From Paenibacillus dendritiformis (GTDB lineage Bacteria; Bacillota; Bacilli; Paenibacillales; Paenibacillaceae), in the NCBI RefSeq assembly GCF_015845845.1, contig NZ_LDIG01000075.1:1-64000 (forward strand): 64,000 nucleotides of DNA, read 5' to 3'. This document shows positions 31,465 to 39,917 of this stretch, one piece after another (position 1 is the first letter of the stretch; each line of letters begins with the position of its first letter). Both the position numbers and the translations under genes were made by a program. The notes under the pieces were generated by a model. That model was not told where the DNA came from. It made no database searches and saw only the letters and a program-made list of their open reading frames with translations.

Positions 31465-32406
31465 ATGCCGATCAAGATTCCCGATCATTTGCCGGCCAAA
31501 GAAATATTGTCCCAGGAGAATATATTCGTCATGGACGAAACCCGCGCGTATCACCAAGATATTCGTCCCCTGCGAATTGTCATCCTGAACCTGATGCCGA
31601 CCAAAGAGACTACGGAGACGCAATTGCTGCGCCTCATAGGCAATACGCCGCTGCAAGTGGATGTGACGCTGCTTCACCCGGCGACGCACACGTCCAAAAA
31701 TACATCCGCAGAGCATTTGTCTTCATTCTATAAGACTTTCGATGAAATCGAAGAGCAGCAATTCGACGGCATGATTATTACGGGGGCGCCGGTCGAGCAG
31801 ATGGAATTCGAGGAAGTGACGTATTGGAGCGAGCTGTGCCGCATTATGGAATGGTCTTCAGCCAACGTGACGTCTACCTTCCATATTTGCTGGGCTTCCC
31901 AGGCCGGCTTGTACTACCATTACGGCATTCCGAAATATCCGCTGGAGCGCAAAATTTTCGGCGTGTATCCGCACTGTACGACCATGGACAATGTGAAGCT
32001 GACGCGCGGCTTCGACGACGTGTTCCTCGTGCCCCAGTCCCGCCATACGGAGATTCGCCGCGAGGACGTGGAGCGCGTCCCTGAGCTGGACATTCTCGCC
32101 GAGTCGGAAGAGGCGGGCGTATACATCGTGGCGACGCGGGACGGAAAGCATATCTTCGTGACCGGACATTCCGAGTACGACCCATGCACGTTGAAGTGGG
32201 AATACGATCGGGATATAGCGAAAGGGATGGAGATGGATCTGCCGGTCAATTACTTTCCGAACAACGATCCGTCGCGCCAGCCGCGCTCGTCGTGGCGCGC
32301 CCACGCCAATCTTTTGTTCTCGAACTGGCTGAACTACTATGTCTATCAGGAAACGCCGTACGAACTGGGCAAAGCCGTATTGCGTAAGGAAGGGGCCAAC
32401 GTCTAA
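31465..32406 (+). CDS. metA: Homoserine O-acyltransferase MetA
   Basis: Encodes 313 residues from ATG 31465 behind GAAGGAGGAG. MetA acylates homoserine (acetyl-CoA in most Bacillota) as the first step towards methionine. The glutamine-amidotransferase-like fold shows [20 protein letters not shown], the catalytic-Cys segment [18 protein letters not shown], and the conserved [18 protein letters not shown] with the active-site His and Glu. The stop codon overlaps the metI start (TAATG), so the genes are translationally coupled. Controlled by the SAM-I riboswitch. Confidence 0.93.
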   Translation: MPIKIPDHLPAKEILSQENIFVMDETRAYHQDIRPLRIVILNLMPTKETTETQLLRLIGNTPLQVDVTLLHPATHTSKNTSAEHLSSFYKTFDEIEEQQFDGMIITGAPVEQMEFEEVTYWSELCRIMEWSSANVTSTFHICWASQAGLYYHYGIPKYPLERKIFGVYPHCTTMDNVKLTRGFDDVFLVPQSRHTEIRREDVERVPELDILAESEEAGVYIVATRDGKHIFVTGHSEYDPCTLKWEYDRDIAKGMEMDLPVNYFPNNDPSRQPRSSWRAHANLLFSNWLNYYVYQETPYELGKAVLRKEGANV

Positions 32407-33590
32407 TGGTGCAGCGCAACGAAGCCGATTACCGCATGGAAAGCCGGCTTGCCCAGATCGGGTCGGTTCACGATCCGGCCACAGGAGCCGTTAATTATCC
32501 GATTTACCAAGCTACCGCTTACCGTCATCCGAGATTGGGACAGAGCACGGGCTTCGATTATATCCGTACGAAGAATCCGACGCGCGCCGTGCTTGAGGAA
32601 GCGGCAGCCGACCTGGAGCAGGGCGATGCCGGCTTCGCCTGCAGCTCGGGCATGGCCGCGATACAGACGGTGTTTGCCAAGTTCGGGCAAGGCGATCATC
32701 TGATTGTATCGCTCGATCTGTACGGCGGCACGTACCGTCTCCTGGAACGGATATGGTCCCGCTGCGGGGTCACCGCGACGTATGTCGACACGAACGACCT
32801 GGATGCGCTGGAGTCGGCCCGCACGCCCCAGACGAAGGCGGTCTTCATCGAGACGCCGACCAATCCGCTGATGATGATTACGGATATCGAGCGGGTGGCG
32901 GCCTGGGCGAAGAAGCATGGCCTGCTGATGATTGTGGACAATACGCTGCTGACTCCGTTTTTCCAACGCCCCCTGGAGCTGGGAGCGGACATCGTCGTAC
33001 ATAGCGCGACGAAGTATCTCGGCGGCCACAACGATGTGCTGGCCGGCCTTATCGTGACGAAAGGGCGCGAGCTGTCGGAGGAAATGGCATTTCTCCATAA
33101 CTCGATCGGAGCCGTCCTGAGCCCGTCGGATTCCTATCAGCTGATGCGGGGAATGAAGACGCTGGCGCTGCGGATGGAGCGCCATGAATACAATGCGACC
33201 CGCATCGCGGAATGGCTGCTGGAGCACCCGGCTGTCGAAGCGGTCTATTACCCCGGGCTGGCGGATCACCCGGGCTGCGAGATTCAGCGGCGCCAGTCCT
33301 CCGGCAACACCGGCATCTTCTCCTTCCGCTTGAAGGATGCCCGCTATGTCGATCCGATTCTGCGCCATCTGAAGCTGATCGCGTTCGCCGAGAGCCTGGG
33401 CGGCGTCGAGTCGCTCATGACGTATCCGGCGGTGCAGACGCACGCTGACATTCCGGCGGAGATTCGGGACCGGATCGGGGTGGACGATCGGCTGCTGCGC
33501 TTTTCCGTCGGCATCGAGCATGTCGACGACCTGATCGAAGATCTGGCGCAGGCGCTGGAAGCGGCCCGGTTGGAGGTGGAGCAGGAATGA
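32406..33590 (+). CDS. metI: Cystathionine gamma-synthase / O-acetylhomoserine thiolyase MetI
   Basis: Encodes 394 residues of the Cys/Met PLP family. Landmarks are YPIYQATAYRHPRLGQSTGF, GFACSSGMAAIQTVFAKFGQ, VDNTLLTPFFQRPLELGAD and the PLP-lysine motif HSATKYLGGHNDVLAG. It joins O-acylhomoserine to cysteine (or sulfide). The ATG overlaps the metA stop, and its own TGA overlaps the metC start (ATGA at 33587). It is full length and is a useful yardstick for the shortened metC next door. Confidence 0.9.
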   Translation: MVQRNEADYRMESRLAQIGSVHDPATGAVNYPIYQATAYRHPRLGQSTGFDYIRTKNPTRAVLEEAAADLEQGDAGFACSSGMAAIQTVFAKFGQGDHLIVSLDLYGGTYRLLERIWSRCGVTATYVDTNDLDALESARTPQTKAVFIETPTNPLMMITDIERVAAWAKKHGLLMIVDNTLLTPFFQRPLELGADIVVHSATKYLGGHNDVLAGLIVTKGRELSEEMAFLHNSIGAVLSPSDSYQLMRGMKTLALRMERHEYNATRIAEWLLEHPAVEAVYYPGLADHPGCEIQRRQSSGNTGIFSFRLKDARYVDPILRHLKLIAFAESLGGVESLMTYPAVQTHADIPAEIRDRIGVDDRLLRFSVGIEHVDDLIEDLAQALEAARLEVEQE

Positions 33591-34555
33591 GCGGATCAGG
33601 GTCAGACAAAGCGAGGCCGGCTTCCAAGCGAACACAGGGACTGGATTTTGCCACGAAGCTGATTCATTTCGGCGGGGAAATCGACAAAACGACCGGCGCG
33701 TCCAGCGTTTCGATCTATCAGGCCACGACGTTCCATCATTACGATATTTACGAGCCGCCGGAATTCGATTACTCGCGCTCGGGCAATCCGACACGGCAGG
33801 CCTTGGAGGATCATATCGCCCTATTGGAGGGAGGAACGAACGGCTACGCTTTCGCTTCCGGGATGGCGGCGATCTCCTCCGCCTTTCTGCTGTTTTCCGC
33901 AGGCGATCATATTATCGTCACCGAGGATGTGTACGGGGGGACGTACCGTCTGCTGACGACGATTCTGAACCGGCTTCGGATTGAATCCACTTTCGTCGAC
34001 ATGACCGATATCGAGCAGGTAAAAGCGGCGCTGCGCCCGAATACGAAGGCCGTCTATATGGAGACGCCGTCCAATCCGACGCTCAAAATTACGGACATGG
34101 CGGAGGTATGCGGCTGGGCGAAGGAGCACGGGCTGCTTACGCTGCTGGACAACACGTTCATGACGCCGTATCATCAGCTGCCGATCGTCCATGGGGTGGA
34201 CATTGTCCTCCACAGCGCGACGAAGTTCCTGAGCGGACACAGCGACGTGTTGGCCGGCCTGCTCGTGACGGCGACCGAGGAGTTGGGCGCTCGCATCAAG
34301 CAGCTTCAGAACGGGCTTGGCACGGTGCTCGGCGTGCAGGACAGCTGGCTGCTTATGCGCGGGCTTCCGCTGGTCGCCGTCAGCCTCGGCGCGGTGGAGA
34401 GCATCCTGTCCTATCCGGCGATGATGTCTCATGCCTCGATGCCGGCCCATGTGCGGCTGGAGCGCGGTATTACGGACGGGCTGCTGCGCTTCTCTGTCGG
34501 ATTGGAGCATATCGACGATCTGCTGCAAGATTTGGATCAAGTCTTAAGCCAATAA
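33587..34555 (+). CDS. metC: Cystathionine beta-lyase MetC with internal deletion
   Basis: Encodes 322 residues where about 390 are expected. The first 250 residues are typical, from FATKLIHFGGEIDKTTGASS to the PLP-lysine motif HSATKFLSGHSDVLAG and QDSWLLMRGL. The sequence then jumps to PLVAVSLGAVESILSYPAMM. Against MetI this skips about 74 residues, between LMRG and the equivalent of LIAFAESLGGVE, without breaking the frame. The missing block spans the start of the C-terminal domain, so activity is doubtful although the PLP lysine and the C-terminal substrate loop remain. It overlaps metI by four bases and is the last gene of the SAM-controlled operon. Confidence 0.85.
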   Translation: MSGSGSDKARPASKRTQGLDFATKLIHFGGEIDKTTGASSVSIYQATTFHHYDIYEPPEFDYSRSGNPTRQALEDHIALLEGGTNGYAFASGMAAISSAFLLFSAGDHIIVTEDVYGGTYRLLTTILNRLRIESTFVDMTDIEQVKAALRPNTKAVYMETPSNPTLKITDMAEVCGWAKEHGLLTLLDNTFMTPYHQLPIVHGVDIVLHSATKFLSGHSDVLAGLLVTATEELGARIKQLQNGLGTVLGVQDSWLLMRGLPLVAVSLGAVESILSYPAMMSHASMPAHVRLERGITDGLLRFSVGLEHIDDLLQDLDQVLSQ

Positions 34556-34599
34556 CAGGCCGTTCTTTCTTTAATTTTCCTTATATATACGGCAATATG

Positions 34600-34665
34600 C
34601 CCTCTTCAGAGCGGAGAACCGGCCATGTTATGCGTCGGGCTTCACTGGAGAGGGTGCTGTTTTTT
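34600..34665 (+). terminator. Probable terminator of the met operon
   Basis: CCCTCTTCAG (34600-34609) pairs with CTGGAGAGGG (34645-34654) with one mismatch, and TTTTTT begins at 34660. The loop is long. An extended -10-like TGGTACGAT follows near 34678; nothing else is visible up to mqnC. Confidence 0.5.
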
Positions 34666-34851
34666 CGCCCATAATTGTGGTACGATTATGAAGTCATTGA
34701 CATGCATGGTCCTATGCTCGGACGGGCAGCGGCTACATGTCAGGATCGGATATCGAATGGCTTACGAATAGAGGAGCATCGTACCGGATGCATCCGCTTC
34801 GTGCTGCATGTACGCTCATACAGCATGCAACTTATGAGAGAGGAAGTGACT

Positions 34852-35997
34852 GTGACGATGTCACCGATTGATCGCATTTTGGATAAAGCGCTGCGCGGTG
34901 AACGTATCGACACGGATGAGTGCGTGACGTTGTTCGCGTCCGATCAGGTAGAGAAGATCGGGCATGCCGCCAACCAGATTATGTTGAAATGGCATCCTGA
35001 TCCGATCGCTACGTTCGTCATCGGACGCAATGTGAATTATACGAATATCTGTGATACGTACTGCCGGTTCTGCGCGTTCTACCGCGCCCCGGGCTCCAAA
35101 GAAGGCTACGTGCTTCCGGATGAAGTCATCTTCCAGAAGATTCAGGAGACGATCGATGTCGGCGGTACGGAAATTTTGATGCAGGGCGGAACGAATCCGG
35201 AGCTTCCGTTCAGCTATTATACGAATCTGCTCAAGGCGATTAAGGAACGCTTCCCTGGCATTACGATGCATTCCTTCTCTCCGGCGGAAATCATGAAGAT
35301 GAAGGAAGTCTCGGACGGGTTGTCGCTGGAGGAAGTGGTGCGCGCGATTCACGAGGCGGGTCTTGACTCCTTGCCGGGCGGCGGCGCCGAGATTCTGGAC
35401 GATCGCACCCGCCGCAAGATCAGCCGGCTCAAGGGCTCCTGGCGCGACTGGATGGATGTGATGCAGACCGCGCACAAGGTGGGCATGAACACGACCGCGA
35501 CGATGGTCGTCGGCTTCGGCGAGCTGCTCGAAGAGCGCGCTCTTCATCTGGAGCGGGTTCGCACCGCCCAGGACGAGTGCATCGAGAACAAGTATCCTTC
35601 CAAGGGCTTCCTTGCCTTCATTCCATGGACGTTCCAATCGGAGAATACGAATATGAAGGCGGATCCGGTCAGCCCGGAGGAATATTTGAAGACGCTGGCG
35701 ATCAGCCGCATTTTCCTTGATAATATCCCGAACTTCCAGGCATCATGGGTAACGATGGGGCCGGAAGTGGGCAAGAAAACGCTGAGCTACGGCTGCAATG
35801 ACTTCGGCAGCACGATGATTGAGGAGAATGTCGTCTCCGCGGCAGGCACGACGCATAAGGTCAACATCAGCAGCACGCTGCAGCTTATCCGCGAGGCCGG
35901 CAAAATTCCGGCGCAGCGGGACACGAAGTACAATATTTTGAAGGTGTTCGACGACGAGAACGTGAAGGTCGATCGCGACTTCGTCATGCAGAATTAG
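34852..35997 (+). CDS. mqnC: Cyclic dehypoxanthinylfutalosine synthase MqnC
   Basis: From GTG 34852 (GAGG eight bases upstream; ATG 34858 also possible) it encodes about 381 residues. It is a radical-SAM enzyme with NICDTYCRFCAFYR, the Cys-x3-Cys-x2-Cys cluster. Other landmarks are GGTEILMQGGTNPELPFSYY, HSFSPAEIMKMK, LPGGGAEILDDRTR and IPWTFQSENT, all typical of MqnC. It cyclises dehypoxanthine futalosine in the futalosine route to menaquinone. No other mqn genes are in this window. Confidence 0.9.
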   Translation: MTMSPIDRILDKALRGERIDTDECVTLFASDQVEKIGHAANQIMLKWHPDPIATFVIGRNVNYTNICDTYCRFCAFYRAPGSKEGYVLPDEVIFQKIQETIDVGGTEILMQGGTNPELPFSYYTNLLKAIKERFPGITMHSFSPAEIMKMKEVSDGLSLEEVVRAIHEAGLDSLPGGGAEILDDRTRRKISRLKGSWRDWMDVMQTAHKVGMNTTATMVVGFGELLEERALHLERVRTAQDECIENKYPSKGFLAFIPWTFQSENTNMKADPVSPEEYLKTLAISRIFLDNIPNFQASWVTMGPEVGKKTLSYGCNDFGSTMIEENVVSAAGTTHKVNISSTLQLIREAGKIPAQRDTKYNILKVFDDENVKVDRDFVMQN

Positions 35998-36104
35998 TTC
36001 TGCCGGAGGGCGGATATTGATATTGCAGTCTTAAGATGTGCTTAATAGCGTTATTTTATAGATGCGGAACGGGAAGGACGAACGCCGGTTCCAGAGTGTT
36101 GACA

Positions 36105-36137
36105 AACTCCCGCGAAATTGCTGCAACCGCGGGAGTT
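36105..36137. other. Perfect 10-bp hairpin near IS remnant
   Basis: AACTCCCGCG (36105-36114) and CGCGGGAGTT (36128-36137) form a perfect stem, followed on the plus strand by CTTTACGTTTTTT. It may serve as an mqnC terminator or be a leftover end of the IS1182-like element beside it. Confidence 0.5.
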
Positions 36138-36148
36138 CTTTACGTTTT

Positions 36149-36345
36149 TTATCCATATTTCAAATTATCAGATGGGTGACCGGTCTTCCAGAGCCAGGTC
36201 GCCATTTTTTTGAGGCTCATGGCAGTAAAAACAAGCATCGCTTGTGTGGTGGCCCTTTTTAGTCCTCGTAAGGTCGCCCACCGTACCATGCTTCTCCTTT
36301 AAATCGGCAAAAACTCGCTCTTTTGTCTCTTTTCGCTCCATCGTC
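36149..36345 (-). pseudogene. IS1182-type transposase C-terminal remnant
   Basis: On the minus strand MERKETKERVFADLKEKHGT matches the IS1182 motif ERVFADAKEKHG. A frameshift follows near 36270, and the other frame continues LRGLKRATTQAMLVFTAMSL then KKMATWLWKTGHPSDNLKYG to a TAA at 36149-36151, again as in IS1182 C termini. The bulk of the transposase is missing. It marks an old insertion at the edge of the sugar-phosphate uptake island. Confidence 0.65.
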
Positions 36346-36566
36346 TCTTATGTATTTGGGCTATCAATGACAATCAAAGAACAGCTAAACCTTGCGATAG
36401 GACGACATAGGGAACCTGTTCACTGCTATATTCCTTTAGAAACAGGCATACCATAAAATAGCGGATGAAGGAAATGTACCAAACTCTTTAGCCGATGATT
36501 CTATATGTATGGAACGTCTGCATATCACCAATTCTATTGATTCCGCAAAATGTTGAATAAATAGGA
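36346..36566. other. AT-rich gene-free stretch
   Basis: No gene or clear element is visible between the IS1182 remnant and the terminator of the transporter gene. Confidence 0.5.
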
Positions 36567-36609
36567 AACCCTCTGATGCCCAGCCTAGGTAGCGTCACAT
36601 CAGAGGGTT
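36567..36609. terminator. Terminator of the transporter operon, possibly bidirectional
   Basis: AACCCTCTGATG and CATCAGAGGGTT form a perfect 12-bp stem. The plus side is followed by ATTTTTTTAA and the minus side by TTTCCTATTTATT. It is placed to end the minus-strand operon that finishes at 36639. Confidence 0.75.
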
Positions 36610-36638
36610 ATTTTTTTAATTTATATCCTGCTACGACT

Positions 36639-37982
36639 TTACGCTTGGTTCGCAGCGTTAGCCAGCTTCTTCTTGCGGCCGACCTGAATCAGCGTCAGGA
36701 AGAGTGTTGCCAGTACGCCACTCGCGAGAAGCAACAGGAAGCAACCGTTCCAACCGGAGGATTCGACGATAAATCCAACGAGTGCGCTTGCAGTCAAGTT
36801 ACCGAACAAGTAAGCGAACAAACCAGTCATGCCAACAGTGGTACCTACAGCGAACTTCGGTACGAAGTCGATTGCGCTCAGGCCAATCAGGAACTGCGGC
36901 ACATAGATGAGACAGCCGATAATGGATACGGCGATAGTAATTACGAGGATGTTCGCAGACTGCCAATACACGAGCGTAGCCAACACGACGCCGACCATGC
37001 TGATAATACAGAGCGGCATCCGGTTGCCTTTGAACAACTTGTCGCTAAGCACACCGACGACGAGCGAGCTCAGAATGGCTGCCCATTCGAATACAGCAAA
37101 TGCAACGTGATACTGCGATTGCGTGAAGCCTTTTTCTTCCGTCAAGTATAATGGTACCCAGTTCAAGACGCCGAAGCGAATGAAGTACACGAATACGTTA
37201 GCCAAGCACAGGTACCAGATGAATTTGTTTTTAAGTACATATTTGATCAAGATTTCTTTCATGGACAGCTTGTCGCCGTCTGGATTGCGTTCCACATCGT
37301 CATAATCGTTGCGATATTCATCGATTGGCGGCAGACCAACCGATTGCGGAGTATCCTTGCCGCAGAACCATACGAAAACGGCGATCATCATGGCCATAAT
37401 CGAGGGAACGACGAAAATTCCGGTTTGCCAGTAAGCCGAGCCTAGAATCCCTAATGCAACACCGACGATTGGCGCGATAATGCCTCCGCCGATATTATGG
37501 GACGTATTCCAGATTCCCATATACGTACCGCGCTCTTTCTTCGAGAACCAGTTCGCCAGTACGATACTGCAAGGAGGAGCGCCCATGCCTTGAAACACCC
37601 CGTTCACGACAAGCATTATGAAGATGAGACCGAACGAGGAAGTAGATCCTACGATAAGGTTAACGACGGCAGACAAGAACAAACCAACAGCGATAAATCG
37701 CTGCGTATGGGCTTTGTCCGCCAAATTTCCCATGAAGAATTTGCTTATTCCGTAGGTAACGGCAAGTGCCGCGCTCAACATACCGATTTGAGAAGGGGTG
37801 AACCCGAACTCACTCTTCAAATATGGTGTGGACAACGTAAAGTTGCTGCGTACTAAGTAGTAGCCTGCGTAACCGATAAAAATACCGATTAATGTACGCA
37901 TACGGAAAATTCGGTACATCTTCGCGATCATGTGCTCCGGCAATCGAGGTATGGCGGGAGCTTTTTTCAACCAACCTAACAT
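36639..37982 (-). CDS. Organophosphate:phosphate antiporter (UhpT/GlpT/PgtP family)
   Basis: Encodes 447 residues with twelve predicted spans. The N-terminal half has GYAGYYLVRSNFTLSTPYLK, the Tyr/Arg signature of this family that binds the phosphate group, and GISKFFMGNLADKAHTQRFI. The members exchange Pi for hexose phosphates, glycerol-3-phosphate or phosphoglycerates. The substrate here cannot be fixed, but a PgtC/HptA-like binding lipoprotein and a two-component system directly upstream suggest the UhpT or PgtP kind. AAGGAGAATGAAG precedes the ATG; the upstream gene ends three bases before. Confidence 0.85.
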   Translation of the reverse strand: MLGWLKKAPAIPRLPEHMIAKMYRIFRMRTLIGIFIGYAGYYLVRSNFTLSTPYLKSEFGFTPSQIGMLSAALAVTYGISKFFMGNLADKAHTQRFIAVGLFLSAVVNLIVGSTSSFGLIFIMLVVNGVFQGMGAPPCSIVLANWFSKKERGTYMGIWNTSHNIGGGIIAPIVGVALGILGSAYWQTGIFVVPSIMAMMIAVFVWFCGKDTPQSVGLPPIDEYRNDYDDVERNPDGDKLSMKEILIKYVLKNKFIWYLCLANVFVYFIRFGVLNWVPLYLTEEKGFTQSQYHVAFAVFEWAAILSSLVVGVLSDKLFKGNRMPLCIISMVGVVLATLVYWQSANILVITIAVSIIGCLIYVPQFLIGLSAIDFVPKFAVGTTVGMTGLFAYLFGNLTASALVGFIVESSGWNGCFLLLLASGVLATLFLTLIQVGRKKKLANAANQA

Positions 37983-37985
37983 TCT

Positions 37986-39029
37986 TCATTCTCCTTGACC
38001 TTTTTTGTCCGCACGCATTCTGTTCCAAAGGTCAATGATTTGTTCATGCCTACGCATGGAACTGTGTACAGGCAAGACAGCGGAATTCGCTGCATCCTGC
38101 TTGTTCTCGTGAACGGTCGGGGTGCCGTAAGACACTCGTTCCAAGACAGCTGCCGCCTCTTGTGACAAGCTGTAGTTGATGAACCAGTCTGCAGCGGCCT
38201 CATTGGGCGCGTTCCGGATTTTCGATATGCCATTGACGAATAGGCTCGTATTTTTCGGAACGCTGCTCACGATATCGAACCCGGCCTCGCGCAGCTTGCG
38301 CTGATCTCCCAGAAAGTTGATACCGATTGCATACTCGCCCGAGCTGACGTATTGTGCGGGCATGAAGCCGTTTACAGTAAGCAGACCGATATTGCGGTTC
38401 AACTGTCGCAAATAATCGGAAGTTCTCTGCTCGCCCCATGCATCGTATAACGAGGCGATAAACGTGTACGCGGTTCCTGAGTAATTCGGATCTGGCATGA
38501 CAAGCTTGCCGCGATATGCAGGATCAAGCAGGTCTTCCCACGTTGTAGGGATCTTCAACCCGAGCGGCGCAAATTCTTGATTCCAGCGTTCGCGATTAAC
38601 CGCAATGGATAACTGCTCAACCTCGTAACCGGCCCAATACCCGTCCTCATCCTTGAACGGGAACGGGATCAGATCCATATTTGCGCTGTGAATCGGGGAG
38701 GATAGATCCTCTTCCTTCATCGTCATGTGCGCATCGATCGTTCCGCCAATGACGAGATCCGCTTGCGGCTTCGTTGATTCTTGAGACACGCGACGCAATA
38801 TCTCCTCTGTCGACAGCCGGATGTACTCGTACGTACATCCTGTTTGTTGACAGAAGGAGGACAGTAGCGCACTGCCGACTTCTTCACGAGCGGCCACGTA
38901 TACAACCAGATGGCGCCCCTTCATGTCGGGCATACCTTGCTCATCCACAGTAATGGCATGATGATCATTGGAACAGCCTGCCTGCGCAACTAGACAGACG
39001 AATAGTAAAAGGTAGAGTAATCGTGTCAT
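37986..39029 (-). CDS. Binding lipoprotein, PgtC/HptA-like sensor component
   Basis: Encodes 347 residues with the signal LLYLLLFVCLVAQAGCSN and lipobox AQAGC. The mature part is an iron-type/type II solute-binding protein: LVVYVAAREEVGSALLSSFC, ADLVIGGTIDAHMTMKEEDL, VEQLSIAVNRERWNQEFAPL and FVNGISKIRNAPNEAAADWF. Proteins of this kind next to UhpT/PgtP-type antiporters (HptA, PgtC) work as ligand sensors for the kinase rather than in ABC uptake, and no ABC permease is present here. Its ATG overlaps the stop of the gene upstream (ATGA). The ligand is probably a phosphorylated metabolite. Confidence 0.75.
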   Translation of the reverse strand: MTRLLYLLLFVCLVAQAGCSNDHHAITVDEQGMPDMKGRHLVVYVAAREEVGSALLSSFCQQTGCTYEYIRLSTEEILRRVSQESTKPQADLVIGGTIDAHMTMKEEDLSSPIHSANMDLIPFPFKDEDGYWAGYEVEQLSIAVNRERWNQEFAPLGLKIPTTWEDLLDPAYRGKLVMPDPNYSGTAYTFIASLYDAWGEQRTSDYLRQLNRNIGLLTVNGFMPAQYVSSGEYAIGINFLGDQRKLREAGFDIVSSVPKNTSLFVNGISKIRNAPNEAAADWFINYSLSQEAAAVLERVSYGTPTVHENKQDAANSAVLPVHSSMRRHEQIIDLWNRMRADKKGQGE

Positions 39030-39844
39030 CTTATATCCGCCTTTGCGTTCTCTCGATGAAGCAGCTTCTCCAAGCCCGCCTGCAAATAGATCGAATTTCC
39101 GTTGTCATCGCCCATATACTGCATGACGACATAGTCGGAATAAACGACAATATGCAGGATATTGGCGCGGTCATTTTTCAACTCCTTGTCCTCCTTGTAT
39201 GCAGTAATAGAGCCGAGCGGCTTCTGCTTGCGGAGCAACAATTGCTTAATTTCGACCAGATCTTTGATTTCCAATGCTTGTTGAATGCTGGACACCAAGT
39301 AACCCTTTTCATGATCAAGCAAATTTCCTTGTACGCCATCAGAGCGGAAAGTGAGCCCCTTTGCAGTTCGTATGAATTGTGCGAAATGCTCGGGCGTATA
39401 ATAAAGACTTTGCAGCTGAGTCTGCAGGGCAGACAGCAGAGGAGTCTCGTGTCCAGGGCCGTAAGACCATTTGCCTAGGGTAAAAGTGCTGCCAAGCTCA
39501 AAGGTCTGCTCGCTTCCGTTCAAATATTGGATACGTCCCGAGAGAATGGCCTGCTCACTGTCGGTTTCAGTAGACAGCTTCGGTTCATACTCCTGCTTGA
39601 TCCGATCCATATAGGATACGAACGCGTGCAGACTTACCTCGTCATTGACATGCACAGATCCCCATTTCTGATGAGAAATTATTGCTTGAACAGGAAGGGA
39701 ATCGCTTACTTTTCGCAATACTTCATGCTTATCGTCGATAATGCCGACCTTCTGATAGACCTGCTCATTCAGGAAGAAGCCGGCAAAAGACAGCAATAGA
39801 ATGATTCCCGTAAAAAGAAAGGCACTCCATATAAGCTTGTTCAT
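39026..39844 (-). CDS. DUF3919-like membrane-anchored protein
   Basis: Encodes 272 residues. One N-terminal membrane anchor (LIWSAFLFTGIILLLSFAGF) is followed by an extracytoplasmic domain beginning VYQKVGIIDDKHEVLRKVSD and ending VVMQYMGDDNGNSIYLQAG. It resembles the uncharacterised DUF3919 family. It lies between the histidine kinase and the binding lipoprotein and overlaps the latter by four bases, so it is very likely a third part of the sensing complex. AAGGAGAG precedes the ATG. The family name is from memory. Confidence 0.55.
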   Translation of the reverse strand: MNKLIWSAFLFTGIILLLSFAGFFLNEQVYQKVGIIDDKHEVLRKVSDSLPVQAIISHQKWGSVHVNDEVSLHAFVSYMDRIKQEYEPKLSTETDSEQAILSGRIQYLNGSEQTFELGSTFTLGKWSYGPGHETPLLSALQTQLQSLYYTPEHFAQFIRTAKGLTFRSDGVQGNLLDHEKGYLVSSIQQALEIKDLVEIKQLLLRKQKPLGSITAYKEDKELKNDRANILHIVVYSDYVVMQYMGDDNGNSIYLQAGLEKLLHRENAKADIR

Positions 39845-39917
39845 TCTGCATTACTCTCCTTGCTCAGCATAAACAATCATCATTTCATAATCTCCTCGTA
39901 ATTGTTTCATAAATGTA

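Noticed and set aside
32403-33794. 463-codon frame opposite metI
   Set aside because: Shadow of the met operon.
36576-37151. 191-codon plus-strand frame over the antiporter terminator
   Set aside because: Shadow of the antiporter gene.
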